From Mesorhizobium sophorae (GTDB lineage: Bacteria > Pseudomonadota > Alphaproteobacteria > Rhizobiales > Rhizobiaceae), in assembly GCF_002270415.1 (NCBI RefSeq), contig NZ_NNRI01000022.1, positions 930,001 to 994,000 on the forward strand: a stretch of 64,000 nt of DNA. Reading direction: 5' to 3'. The notes below the pieces were generated by a model. It did not search any database. It was not told the origin of the DNA and worked only from the letters and a program-made list of their open reading frames with translations. A program made the position numbers and the translations under genes. This document shows positions 40,290-48,626 of the stretch, in pieces (the stretch's first letter is position 1; every line of letters begins with the position of its first letter).

Positions 40290-41360
40290 TCATTGTGCTA
40301 CCGGATCGGGGATCGCCGATCCCAGCTCGGCGATGTCCCGGCTCGTTTGCGGCAGGAGCAAACGCCCCGTCACATACCAGAGCAGGGAGACGACAAGGAT
40401 CGAGAGGTAGCCATCCACGGCATAGTGCCAGCCGGTATAGACCGAGCCGAACAGGATGAAGGCCGCAAAGGACCAGCCGACGATGGCCCAGCGACGACCG
40501 AAACCGGTCAGGAAGAGCGCGTTGAGCGTAACGAAGGCGACATGCATGCTTGGCATGGCGGAGATGCCGCTGCCCAGCTCAGGACGTCCGCTCCTGTAGG
40601 CTGCAAGCAGATAGTTGGCATAGATATAAACCGGTGCGGCGGAGCCGTTCTCAGTCAGGGCGGTTCGCAGTCCGGCAAACCGGTCACCGCCGTAGAACTG
40701 GTCGTGGAATATCGGGCCGGCGGACGACAGCAAGGTCGCAAGAACGGTGCCGCACAGGATCGTCGTCAGTGCGAACGCCCATAGATAGCGCAAGCGCCTG
40801 ACTGGATCGCGCCAGAAGGCGACGAACAGCAAAATGCCGAACCATTGGACATGCCAAACATATGCGTAGCCGGCGAAAATCACGGCCGAGAACGGTTCGG
40901 GAACGACGCTGTGCGCCCAAGTCCACGGATCGGTGCCATGCAGCCAAAGATCAAGCTCAACCAGGGCGCGGTCGGCGTAGAACGGCACGACGTCCGGGAT
41001 GGCGACCTTCAGGGTGGTGAAGGCGGTGATGCCGAGATAGAACAAAACGATGACAGGTGTGGCTGCCAGCCAACTCTGGCTGAGCGTGTCGAGCATGTAC
41101 CTGGTCGGGTTGCGCCTGGCAAATGTCAGCGCCGCCAGGCCGAGCCCAGCCGCCAGAAGCGTGGGCAACAACAAGACGAACGGCCTGGCATAGGAATGCG
41201 CCAGATGCAGATAGCGATCCGGCTCCAGGTAAAGAGCAGTCAGGGCATAGGTCAGACACAGGGCAGTCAGCAGCCAACCGCTCCTGGTTGCCGCGACGTC
41301 CAGGTCAAGAGGGGCGGACGAGCGGCTATTGCCGCCGCGCTGCCCGGTGTGCGCATTCAT
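40290..41360 (-). CDS. PAP2-superfamily membrane phosphatase
   Basis: A 356-aa inner-membrane protein with about nine hydrophobic segments. The C-terminal half carries phosphatidate-phosphatase motifs: S-G-I-S-A-M-P-S-M-H-V-A (catalytic His) and T-G-W-H-Y-A-V-D-G-Y (second His and Asp), with the active site facing the periplasm. The long N-terminal membrane part and F-Y-A-D-R-A-L-V-E-L-D resemble the inositol phosphorylceramide synthase/AUR1-like branch. It may transfer or remove a lipid head group. It is monocistronic. Confidence 0.85.
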   Translation of the reverse strand: MNAHTGQRGGNSRSSAPLDLDVAATRSGWLLTALCLTYALTALYLEPDRYLHLAHSYARPFVLLLPTLLAAGLGLAALTFARRNPTRYMLDTLSQSWLAATPVIVLFYLGITAFTTLKVAIPDVVPFYADRALVELDLWLHGTDPWTWAHSVVPEPFSAVIFAGYAYVWHVQWFGILLFVAFWRDPVRRLRYLWAFALTTILCGTVLATLLSSAGPIFHDQFYGGDRFAGLRTALTENGSAAPVYIYANYLLAAYRSGRPELGSGISAMPSMHVAFVTLNALFLTGFGRRWAIVGWSFAAFILFGSVYTGWHYAVDGYLSILVVSLLWYVTGRLLLPQTSRDIAELGSAIPDPVAQ

Positions 41361-41607
41361 CGGAGGACATCCCGCCAGCTGCCCAGAAAATTTCTATGGA
41401 GTATTTCGCAGGCGATGTATTACCAACTGGTTACACTTGTATCCAAGTAAAATTTTATTCGTCACACAGTTATAATTCACAATTTGTTGGCAAGGATTCA
41501 TTGACGACGATGTTGCGCCGCAACGCACCTGCGTCATTCGCCGCCATCCGAGGCTTTCGACCGTTGCAGGCTGCCTTTCCATCAGGCTTCGGCCGCGATT
41601 GAACGTG

Positions 41608-41634
41608 GGGCCATCGCCTGGACGGCGATGGCCC
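41608..41634 (-). terminator. Terminator-like hairpin after the SnoaL-like gene
   Basis: An 11-bp stem, with GGCCATCGCC and GGCGATGGCC plus a closing G-C pair, around a five-base loop, six bases beyond the stop codon of the SnoaL-like gene on the minus strand. Without a strong U-run the mode of termination is uncertain. Confidence 0.6.
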
Positions 41635-41639
41635 AGCGA

Positions 41640-42089
41640 TCAGGCGGCCTTGACCAGGCCGAGCTGGGTGAGGGCGGCGACGCCGTCGTCGAGGCCGATC
41701 TCCTCGACGATCCTGCCGTCGACCACCTTCAGCACGGTGGTGCCTGTGAAGCGCATGGTGCGGCCGGTGGCGGCCGGCAGCGAGCCGACGAGGAAATCGC
41801 TGAACGCCGGACCGGTATGCGTGCCGCCGCCCTCCCACTGGCCGACGACATAGTCGCCCTCGGCGATGAGGTCGGCGGTGGCCCAGAAGTTGAGGTCCGG
41901 GAAGGCGGCGCGGAAATCGGTCATGAAGGCCTTGATGTCGTCGCGGCCGCGGCGCGGCTCATGCAGCGAGTATTTCAGCAGCATGTCGGATGCGGCGATG
42001 TCGTCGACGACAGATAGATCGCAGGTTTCACCCCAGAAGTCGGTGAACCATCTGACGACGACGGCTTTGTTGTCTTCCTGCTTGGTCAT
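41640..42089 (-). CDS. SnoaL-like (ester cyclase-type) protein
   Basis: A 149-aa protein of the SnoaL/NTF2-like fold: 'VVRWFTDFWGETCDLSVVDD', HEPRRGRDDIKAFMTDFRAA, F-P-D-L, VVGQWEGGGTHTG and F-T-G-T-T-V-L-K-V-V-D-G-R-I. The start at 42089 follows AGGACCTCCC. Members include polyketide cyclases and many uncharacterised proteins. It stands alone, so no pathway can be inferred. Confidence 0.85.
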   Translation of the reverse strand: MTKQEDNKAVVVRWFTDFWGETCDLSVVDDIAASDMLLKYSLHEPRRGRDDIKAFMTDFRAAFPDLNFWATADLIAEGDYVVGQWEGGGTHTGPAFSDFLVGSLPAATGRTMRFTGTTVLKVVDGRIVEEIGLDDGVAALTQLGLVKAA

Positions 42090-42340
42090 TGGGAGGTCCT
42101 CTTGTTGTTTGTCTTGGGGATCACCGGCCTTCGCCGATGACCCTGGGCAAGCACTAGGACGATCCGGTGGGGGCAAAACTCCGGTTCTTGCCGGCCAATC
42201 GAAAGGCGGGGAGGTGCCGGCAACGCTCACGCAAGCTGGCAACGCAGGATCGCCGCCCTGGGGCAGTCTTCCTTCGGTAACTGTTTCTTCTCTGGTTTTG
42301 CTGCAGATTGCCCCGCGGGTGGGGATGAGCGAAACAGACG

Positions 42341-44437
42341 ATGGCGCGTCAGGACAAGAAAACTCGTAGTGGAACGTTCTGGGCCAAGGCCCTGGAACGC
42401 GCCCATCTTGGCGTCTGGGACTGGGATCTTGCGACCGGCGACTGCTTTTATTCCGCGACCTGGGCGCGGATGCTGGGCTATGACGAAAGCGAACTTGCCA
42501 ACACCAGCGACCTGTGGCTGCAACTGACCCATCCCGACGATCGCGAGCGGGCGCTGGCCAGCGGCGACCGCCACATTGCCGGACAGACCGATGCCATCGA
42601 GACCGAACTCAGGCTGAAGCACAAGCAAGGCCACTGGGTGTGGGTGCTCGATCGCGGCGGCATCGTCGAGCGCGACGCGTCCGGAAAGCCGCTGCGGCTG
42701 ATGGGCGTGCAAACCGACATTACCAAGCAGAAGGCGGCCGAAGCCGAGCTCGAAAAGGTCAATGTACGCTTCCGCCTGGCGCTCGCCGCCAGCGGCACCG
42801 GCATCTGGCACTACGACATCGCCACCAACAAGAGCTATTGGGACACCCGCACCAGGGACATGTTCGGCCTCGTCGCCGACACCGACGAGGTGACGGCCGA
42901 CCTTTGGCACAGCTATCTGCATCCCGAAGACAAGGAAGCCACCGAGCGCGCGCACCGGGCACCCATGGGAACGGACGCCGTCATCGCCAATCAATACCGT
43001 ATCATCAGGCGCGACGGCGAGATCCGCCACATCGAATCGCTGGTCCGCTTCGTCGCCGCCGCGGGCGCCGCCGGCCAGATCCTCGGCACGGTGCGCGACA
43101 TTACCGAGGAAAAGCTGCGCGAGCAGGAGCTCGCCTACGCGGCCCGCCATGACGCTCTGACCGGCCTGTGGAACCGCTCCGCCTTCGACCAGCTGCTCGC
43201 CGACCATATCGCGGCAGGTGCGCCGCTCGCCGTGTTCTATGTCGATCTCGACTACTTCAAGGCGCTCAACGATTTTGCCGGCCACGCCGCCGGCGACCTG
43301 GCGCTGAAGAGCGTTGCCGCCGGCATTCGTGCTTGTCTGCCGCCATCGGCGCATGCGGCGCGGCTGGGCGGCGACGAATTCGCGCTGGTGGTGCCGCATT
43401 GCGATGCCGCGCAGGCGGAGCGGATCGCCACCGCCGTGCTTGGCGCGGTGCGCGAAGCCGATCTCGGCCCGGCCGCATCGACGCGCAAGCTGGCGGCCTC
43501 AATCGGTATCGCCTTCGTCGATGACGCCAGCACCACGGTGGCCGACGCGCTGGCCTGCGCCGACGATGCCTGCTACGCGGCCAAGGCTGCCGGGCGAAAC
43601 CGTTTCGCTGTGTTCTCCGTCAAGACGGCATCGGGGTCGGGCGGGCTGAATGCGGCGCGCATCGCCGCCGACACCGTCGATGCCATGGAAGACGGACGGC
43701 TGAAACTGTTCGGCCAGGAAATCCATCTGCTGGGCAGGCCCTGGGAAGAGAGCCGCCATGTCGAAGTGCTGGCGAGGCTCACCGCACGCAATGGCCGCCT
43801 GGTGCCGCCCGGCGAGTTCATTCCGGTGGCCGAGCGGTTCGGCATCGCCTCCAGGCTCGACCGCTGGATCATCCGCACCGCGCTGTCGCGGCACGGCGCG
43901 GCGTTGCGCTCGGGCGCGCTGACGCTCGGCTTCAACCTGTCGGCGCAGACGTTGAGCGATCCGCAATTGTGGGCGTTCGTCGATAGTGTCATCGAGGAGA
44001 CCGGGGCGCCGCATTCGGGCATCGGCTTCGAGATTACCGAGACTGCCGCGGTCACGAATTTCGACGCCGCAGAACAATTCGTGCGCAAGGCGCGCGAGCG
44101 GCATTGCCGGGTCAGCCTCGACGATTTCGGCGCCGGCATGAGTTCGTTCGAATATCTCAGGCGTTTCCCCGTCGACACGATCAAGATCGACGGTTCCTTC
44201 ATCGAGCACATCACGCAAAGCCGCTTCGACCGCGAGATCGTGCTGGCCATCACCAGCATTGCCCGCAGCCTGGGCTGCGCTGTGGTGGGCGAGAAGATCG
44301 AACGGCAGGACACGTTGACGATGCTGAGCGATATGGGCGTCGCGTTCGGCCAGGGGTTCTTGCTGCACCGGCCCGAACCGCTGGAGGCGATCGTTACGCG
44401 CGCGACCAGGGTGGTGGCGGCCCGAAAGGCATCGTGA
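42341..44437 (+). CDS. PAS-PAS-GGDEF-EAL cyclic-di-GMP protein
   Basis: A 698-aa cytosolic protein. Two PAS domains (about 20-130 and 145-255, each ending in D-I-T-x-x-K) are followed by a GGDEF domain with intact R-L-G-G-D-E-F (343-347) and no R-x-x-D inhibitory site upstream. The EAL domain has E-V-L-A-R at the first motif (fits E-x-L-x-R), then N-L-S-A, F-E-I-T-E-T, L-D-D-F-G-A-G and I-K-I-D-G. The usual E-G-V-E reads G-E-K-I-E. Both activities may be present. The PAS domains would sense a small ligand or redox state. There is no membrane segment. Confidence 0.92.
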   Translation: MARQDKKTRSGTFWAKALERAHLGVWDWDLATGDCFYSATWARMLGYDESELANTSDLWLQLTHPDDRERALASGDRHIAGQTDAIETELRLKHKQGHWVWVLDRGGIVERDASGKPLRLMGVQTDITKQKAAEAELEKVNVRFRLALAASGTGIWHYDIATNKSYWDTRTRDMFGLVADTDEVTADLWHSYLHPEDKEATERAHRAPMGTDAVIANQYRIIRRDGEIRHIESLVRFVAAAGAAGQILGTVRDITEEKLREQELAYAARHDALTGLWNRSAFDQLLADHIAAGAPLAVFYVDLDYFKALNDFAGHAAGDLALKSVAAGIRACLPPSAHAARLGGDEFALVVPHCDAAQAERIATAVLGAVREADLGPAASTRKLAASIGIAFVDDASTTVADALACADDACYAAKAAGRNRFAVFSVKTASGSGGLNAARIAADTVDAMEDGRLKLFGQEIHLLGRPWEESRHVEVLARLTARNGRLVPPGEFIPVAERFGIASRLDRWIIRTALSRHGAALRSGALTLGFNLSAQTLSDPQLWAFVDSVIEETGAPHSGIGFEITETAAVTNFDAAEQFVRKARERHCRVSLDDFGAGMSSFEYLRRFPVDTIKIDGSFIEHITQSRFDREIVLAITSIARSLGCAVVGEKIERQDTLTMLSDMGVAFGQGFLLHRPEPLEAIVTRATRVVAARKAS

Positions 44438-44491
44438 TCCAAGTATATTGATATCCAGGTATATTGAGGTTCAGGTGTGTTGAGATTCAGG
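44437..44491 (+). repeat. Degenerate 16-bp tandem repeat overlapping a stop codon
   Basis: Three full units and part of a fourth start at the last base of the GGDEF-EAL stop: ATCCAAGTATATTGAT, ATCCAGGTATATTGAG, GTTCAGGTGTGTTGAG, ATTCAGG. AT-richness falls from unit to unit. The array runs into a nine-base-pair hairpin. Its function is unknown; it could be a protein-binding array or a by-product of slippage. Confidence 0.7.
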
Positions 44492-44509
44492 CCGGGCCAG
44501 CCGGCCTGA
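44487..44509 (+). terminator. Terminator-like hairpin after the GGDEF-EAL gene
   Basis: TCAGGCCGG pairs with CCGGCCTGA around a five-base loop (44496-44500). It lies between the convergent GGDEF-EAL and small hypothetical genes and could serve both strands. Confidence 0.6.
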
Positions 44510-44522
44510 GTCTCAAAACATC

Positions 44523-44729
44523 TTAGGCGGTTCGCCGCGCCGTCGATTGCGGAAATTCCAGCACTCCAGCCTCGGATGGCCTGTGCTGTGCCTCTGCCAC
44601 CGTTTCGATCAACAGATCGAGGGCCTCACATGCCATGCGACTCGTCTCGTCACTGCCTTGTAGATAGTGATAGGCGCGTTCGAGGTGGATGCGGGCCGCT
44701 GAAAAATCACTGGTCAATGGTCTCTCCAT
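44523..44729 (-). CDS. Small hypothetical protein
   Basis: A 68-aa acidic, mostly helical protein (FSAARIHLERAYHYLQGSDE, then ACEALDLLIETVAEAQ) with a basic tail. The two helices could form a hairpin. I do not recognise the family. It is convergent with the GGDEF-EAL gene and separate from its other neighbours. Confidence 0.55.
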   Translation of the reverse strand: MERPLTSDFSAARIHLERAYHYLQGSDETSRMACEALDLLIETVAEAQHRPSEAGVLEFPQSTARRTA

Positions 44730-44903
44730 GATCCCGCCCTAATCTATCTTGGCGGGCCTGGCGGAATTCGGGGTAAATATCCACAGGCGGCTTTTATTCA
44801 AATGCCGTCGAATGTCGTGCGCTGTCAGGAGCGAAGTCTCCAGCTCGTTGCCTTGTCCTGCTGCGCGGCTAGACTGCGACCTTCCTTGTCAGAGTCGAGA
44901 TCG

Positions 44904-45626
44904 ATGATTGTCCAGGCCTGTATCAACGGCGCGCGCCCACGTGATTTCCACCCCAGGCTGCCGCTCGATGCACAGGCGATGGCGAGCGACGCCGCGGCCT
45001 GTGTCGCCGCCGGTGCGGCCGAATTGCACATCCATCCGCGCATTGACGAACGCGAAAGCCTGGCGGCGGTCGATGCCACTGTGCTGGCGGTGCGCCGGGC
45101 CTGCCCGGGCACGCTGATTGGCGTGTCGACCGGCGCCTGGATCGAGAACGATGTCGAGCGGACCCGCGCCGCGATCGGCGCTTGGCAGGAACTGCCCGAC
45201 TATGCGTCGGTCAATTTGTCGGAGGCTGATGCGCCTGGGGTGATGGAGCTGCTGCGCCAGCGCGGCGTCGGCATCGAAGCGGGGCTTGCCACAACAGCCG
45301 ATGCCGAACGTTTCGTCGGTCTTGCCGACCACAGCCGCGTGCTGCGCATCCTGATCGAGATCGACATCCAGGACCTGCCGGCTGCACTGGACGAGGCGCA
45401 TGGGATCGCCGCCGTGCTCGAGCGTGCCGGGGTGCGGCGGCCGATCCTGCTGCACGGCGTCGACGCCACGGTCTGGCCGTTCGTCGCGCTTGCGCATCGC
45501 AAGCGCTGGTCGACGCGGGTCGGCCTGGAAGACGGCAGGACGCTCGCCGATGGCAGCGTTGCCAGGGACAATGCGGAAATCGTTGCGGCGGCCGTGGCGA
45601 CTTTTCGGTCCGCGCCTGCGGGCTGA
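44904..45626 (+). CDS. BKACE-type (DUF849) beta-keto acid cleavage enzyme family protein
   Basis: 240 aa from the ATG at 44904. I-V-Q-A-C-I-N-G-A-R-P, AAGAAELHIHPR, L-I-G-V-S-T-G-A-W and Y-A-S-V-N-L-S-E fit the zinc-dependent TIM barrel of beta-keto acid cleavage enzymes, where the His-x-His pair binds zinc. It is shorter than the typical 270-310 aa. The usual reaction is beta-keto acid plus acetyl-CoA to acetoacetate plus a CoA ester. It is convergent with fcs. Confidence 0.8.
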   Translation: MIVQACINGARPRDFHPRLPLDAQAMASDAAACVAAGAAELHIHPRIDERESLAAVDATVLAVRRACPGTLIGVSTGAWIENDVERTRAAIGAWQELPDYASVNLSEADAPGVMELLRQRGVGIEAGLATTADAERFVGLADHSRVLRILIEIDIQDLPAALDEAHGIAAVLERAGVRRPILLHGVDATVWPFVALAHRKRWSTRVGLEDGRTLADGSVARDNAEIVAAAVATFRSAPAG

Positions 45627-45645
45627 AAGGCGGTATGCCTCAGGC

Positions 45646-47154
45646 TTACCCACGGGCAGGTCGTGTCCAGCCGCGTAAAATGTGTTTCTGGATCTTGCCG
45701 GATGCGGTGCGCGGCAGCGTATCGGTGAGCAAGAACTCCTTCGGCACCTTGTAGCGGGCGATGCGGGCGCCGCAGTGGGTTGCCAGATCGGCCGGGTCGA
45801 CAACGCGACCGGGTTTGACCACCACGAAGGCGCGCCCGACTTCGCCCCAACGCTGGTCGGCGACGCCGATCACTGCCGCTTCGGCAATGTCGGGATGATC
45901 GAGCAGCGCCATCTCGACTTCGACCGGAAAGACGTTCTCGCCGCCGGAAATGAACATGTCCTTGCGCCGGTCGACGAGGGTGACGAAGCCTTCGCCGTCC
46001 TGCCGCGCGATGTCGCCGGTGCGGAACCAGCCATCGACGGTGAAGGCGCGCGCCGTCTCTTCCGGCCGGTTCCAGTAGCCTGATGTGATGCCGGGGCCGG
46101 ACAGCCAGATCTCGCCTGGTTCGCCGGGGGCGACGTCGCGGCCATCGTCGTCGACGATGCGCAGGCCGATCGTCGGCGCCGCAAGACCGGCCGAGCCCGC
46201 CTTGCGGGCGATCCGGTCGGTCTCGACCGGCATGCCGAGCACGGTGCCGGCTTCGGTCATGCCGAAGCCGTCGGCCATGCGCACACCTCGCGCCAGCCAC
46301 CAGTTGATATCGGCTGCCGGGTTTGGCGCTCCGCCGGTGAAGATGGCGGTGAGCGAAGTCCAGTTCGCAGGCGCAAAATCCGGATGGTCGCGCAGCATTC
46401 TGGCCATTTGCGGCACACAGAAATAGTGAGTGACGCCAAGTGCGGGATCGGCAAGGCGACGGTTGGTGAGGCCGGCGTCGAAGCCGGGCGAGATCAGCAC
46501 CGTGCCACCCTGAAGCAGAGGCGGCCGCAGGTTGGTGATGAGGCCGATGACATGGAACATCGGCGCGTCGCAAAGGAAGATGCTGGCGTTGCCGACTCGC
46601 CCCAGCACACCGAAATTGACCGCTGTGGCCAGGGCATTGCGCTCGGTGACGATAACCCCCTTCGGCCGGCCCGACGTGCCGGATGTGTAGAGGATGATCG
46701 ACGGCGTATCGTCCGCCGGCAACGGGCGACGCGTTGCCGGCGGACGCGCCTCGACCGCCGCCGCGAAGGCCGCGACTTCGACCGGCCTGCAGCCTTTGGG
46801 CAGCGCCATATCGAGGGCCGAGTCATGCAACAGAAACATCGGATCGCAATCCTGGAGGATCGTCTTCTGCTCGGCGCTGGCAAGCCGCCAGTTGAGTGGC
46901 ACGAAGATGGCGCCGAGCCGCATCGCGGCCTGCTGCAGGATCAAGAGATCGGCGCTGTTGCGGGCTATCGTCGCGATCCGTTGCCCGGCCGCGATGCCAT
47001 GGCCGGCTTCGAGAACGCCGACTGCACGCTGGATGGCTTCGTCCAGCGCGAAATAGGTCCAGCGCCGGCCGGTGGCCAGGTCGACACAAGCGAGACGATC
47101 CGGCTGCGCTCTGGCGTGCAGGGACACGGGGTCTGATGTCATCCAGGCCGGCAT
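45646..47154 (-). CDS. fcs: Hydroxycinnamoyl (feruloyl/p-coumaroyl)-CoA synthetase
   Basis: A 502-aa adenylate-forming ligase. The preferred ATG is at 47154, six bases after GGGAGGAG; an ATG at 47160 directly abuts that site. Motifs: YTSGTSGRPKGV (about 156-167), G-F-G-M-T-E-A-G, G-W-F-R-T-G-D-I and the catalytic Lys in P-R-T-A-S-G-K-I-Q. It would activate ferulate, p-coumarate or caffeate to the CoA ester. Substrate assignment rests on the neighbour ech, whose product uses exactly these esters. It is the second gene of the operon, 37 bases after ech. Confidence 0.82.
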   Translation of the reverse strand: MPAWMTSDPVSLHARAQPDRLACVDLATGRRWTYFALDEAIQRAVGVLEAGHGIAAGQRIATIARNSADLLILQQAAMRLGAIFVPLNWRLASAEQKTILQDCDPMFLLHDSALDMALPKGCRPVEVAAFAAAVEARPPATRRPLPADDTPSIILYTSGTSGRPKGVIVTERNALATAVNFGVLGRVGNASIFLCDAPMFHVIGLITNLRPPLLQGGTVLISPGFDAGLTNRRLADPALGVTHYFCVPQMARMLRDHPDFAPANWTSLTAIFTGGAPNPAADINWWLARGVRMADGFGMTEAGTVLGMPVETDRIARKAGSAGLAAPTIGLRIVDDDGRDVAPGEPGEIWLSGPGITSGYWNRPEETARAFTVDGWFRTGDIARQDGEGFVTLVDRRKDMFISGGENVFPVEVEMALLDHPDIAEAAVIGVADQRWGEVGRAFVVVKPGRVVDPADLATHCGARIARYKVPKEFLLTDTLPRTASGKIQKHILRGWTRPARG

Positions 47155-47191
47155 CTGCATCTCCTCCCCAGGATTGCCTGTGCTTTGCGGA

Positions 47192-48007
47192 TCACCTTGC
47201 CTTGTCGTAGGCGCCGAGACCCGGTTTGTAGCTCTTTTCGTCGATGAACTGGCGGATGCCTTCCTTGCGGCCTTCATTGTCGTGGGAATTGGCCGCCTCC
47301 TGCGCCCGCACGAGATAGTCCTCGGCATTGTCGTAGGTCATCTCGGCAACGCGGCGGATGGCATCCTTGGTCGCCTTCAGGGCAATTGGGTTCTTCTTCA
47401 GCAAGAGCGTGGCGACCTCGGTGACACGCGACTTCAGATCCGCCAGCGGCAGGCTTTCATTGACCAGCTTCCAGGCGGCGGCCTTCCTGCCGTCGATGAG
47501 CTCGCCGGTCAGCGCGTGGTACATGGCATCGCGCATCGACAGGAGGTCGACCACCACCTTGGTGGCGCCGCCGCCGGGCAGGATGCCCCAGTTGATCTCG
47601 GACAGGGCGAACTGCGCCTCGTCGGCTGCGAAGGCGAGGTCGCAAGCGAAGAGCGGGCCATAGCCGCCGCCGAAGCACCAGCCATTGACCATGGCGATGG
47701 TCGGCTTGCCGTACCAGCGCAGCCGCCGCCACCAGCCATACGCTTCGGACTGCGCCTTGCGGATGGCGCCAAGGCCCTTGGCTTCGGTCTCGCGGAAATA
47801 CTCCTTGAGGTCCATGCCCGCCGACCAGGCGCTGCCTTCGCCGGACAGCACCAGCACGCCGACATCGTCGCGGAATTCTAACTCGTCGAGAACCTCCATC
47901 ATTCGCCGGTTGAGCGCCGGGTTCATGCAATTGCGTTTGTCCGGACGGTTGAAGCGCACCCAGGCGATGCCGTTCTCAACATCGAAGGCAACGGTCTCAT
48001 CAGTCAT
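47192..48007 (-). CDS. ech: Hydroxycinnamoyl-CoA hydratase-lyase (feruloyl-CoA hydratase/aldolase)
   Basis: A 271-aa crotonase-fold enzyme converting feruloyl- or coumaroyl-CoA to vanillin or 4-hydroxybenzaldehyde plus acetyl-CoA. It closely matches the Pseudomonas enzyme by eye: S-A-G-M-D-L-K-E-Y-F-R-E, KPTIAMVNGWCFGGG, L-S-E-I-N-W-G with catalytic Glu137, and a C-terminal E-D-Y-L carrying the active-site Tyr. One difference: G-G-Y-G-P-L where the Pseudomonas enzyme has a Ser in place of the second Gly. It is first in the ech-fcs operon, divergent from the MarR gene with two palindromic operators upstream. Confidence 0.9.
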   Translation of the reverse strand: MTDETVAFDVENGIAWVRFNRPDKRNCMNPALNRRMMEVLDELEFRDDVGVLVLSGEGSAWSAGMDLKEYFRETEAKGLGAIRKAQSEAYGWWRRLRWYGKPTIAMVNGWCFGGGYGPLFACDLAFAADEAQFALSEINWGILPGGGATKVVVDLLSMRDAMYHALTGELIDGRKAAAWKLVNESLPLADLKSRVTEVATLLLKKNPIALKATKDAIRRVAEMTYDNAEDYLVRAQEAANSHDNEGRKEGIRQFIDEKSYKPGLGAYDKAR

Positions 48008-48047
48008 GGTCGGGTCCTCCCGTTTCGCCGCTGCATCGATGAAAATT

Positions 48048-48087
48048 GCTATGCAGCATAGCGATCATATTTGCTATGTCGCATAGT
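48048..48087. promoter_or_regulatory. Two tandem palindromic operators for the MarR regulator
   Basis: GCTATGCAGCATAGC (48048-48062) is a perfect 6-3-6 palindrome. GCTATGTCGCATAGT (48073-48087) is the same site with one end mismatch. Centres are 25 bases apart. They lie 41-80 bases upstream of ech and 46-85 bases upstream of the divergent MarR gene, as expected for a hydroxycinnamoyl-CoA-responsive repressor of both. Confidence 0.85.
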
Positions 48088-48132
48088 CTTTTTTGCTTGA
48101 CAAGGGGCTTGATCGCGGCGATCGGTTGCACC

Positions 48133-48624
48133 ATGGACGAGGCTCACATCAGTAGCAGTGCGCCAGGCGCGACACCCGAAGACGCGCTCGACGCGCAGAT
48201 CGGCTACAATCTCAAACGCGCCTCGGCCGTTGCGCTCAACGATTTCGCGGTGGAACTGGCCGATGCGGTGCTGCGTCCGGTCACCTACGGCATGCTGGCG
48301 CTGATCGACGAGAAGCCCGGCATCCGCGCCGCCGAGCTCTGCCGCCTGCTCGGCATGAAGAGCGCCAACATGGCGCCGCTGCTTGCCGAACTGGAAGAGC
48401 GTGGGCTGGTCGATCGTGACGACCATGCCGGCGACAAGCGCGTGCAGATGCTTGCCCTGACGCCGGCCGCCAGGGAGGCCATGCCCGGATGGCGGCGGCA
48501 GGTTCGCCGGCACGAGGACCGGTTTCTGCATCGGCTGACAAAAAAGGAGCGTGCGACGCTGCTACGCCTGCTGCGCCTGATCTGGACGGACGAAGAGGTT
48601 GCATTGGCGCCAGGCCGTCGCTGA
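48133..48624 (+). CDS. MarR-family regulator of the hydroxycinnamate operon
   Basis: 163 aa from the ATG at 48133. MarR core: LKRASAVALNDFAVELADAV, PVTYGMLALIDEKPGIRAAE, M-K-S-A-N-M-A-P-L-L-A-E-L-E-E-R-G-L-V and the wing D-R-D-D-H-A-G-D-K-R. Regulators of this type (CouR, FerR, HcaR) repress coumarate or ferulate genes and let go when the CoA ester appears. The divergent position relative to ech and the two palindromes support that role. The family is certain; the ligand is inferred. Confidence 0.9.
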   Translation: MDEAHISSSAPGATPEDALDAQIGYNLKRASAVALNDFAVELADAVLRPVTYGMLALIDEKPGIRAAELCRLLGMKSANMAPLLAELEERGLVDRDDHAGDKRVQMLALTPAAREAMPGWRRQVRRHEDRFLHRLTKKERATLLRLLRLIWTDEEVALAPGRR

Positions 48625-48626
48625 CC

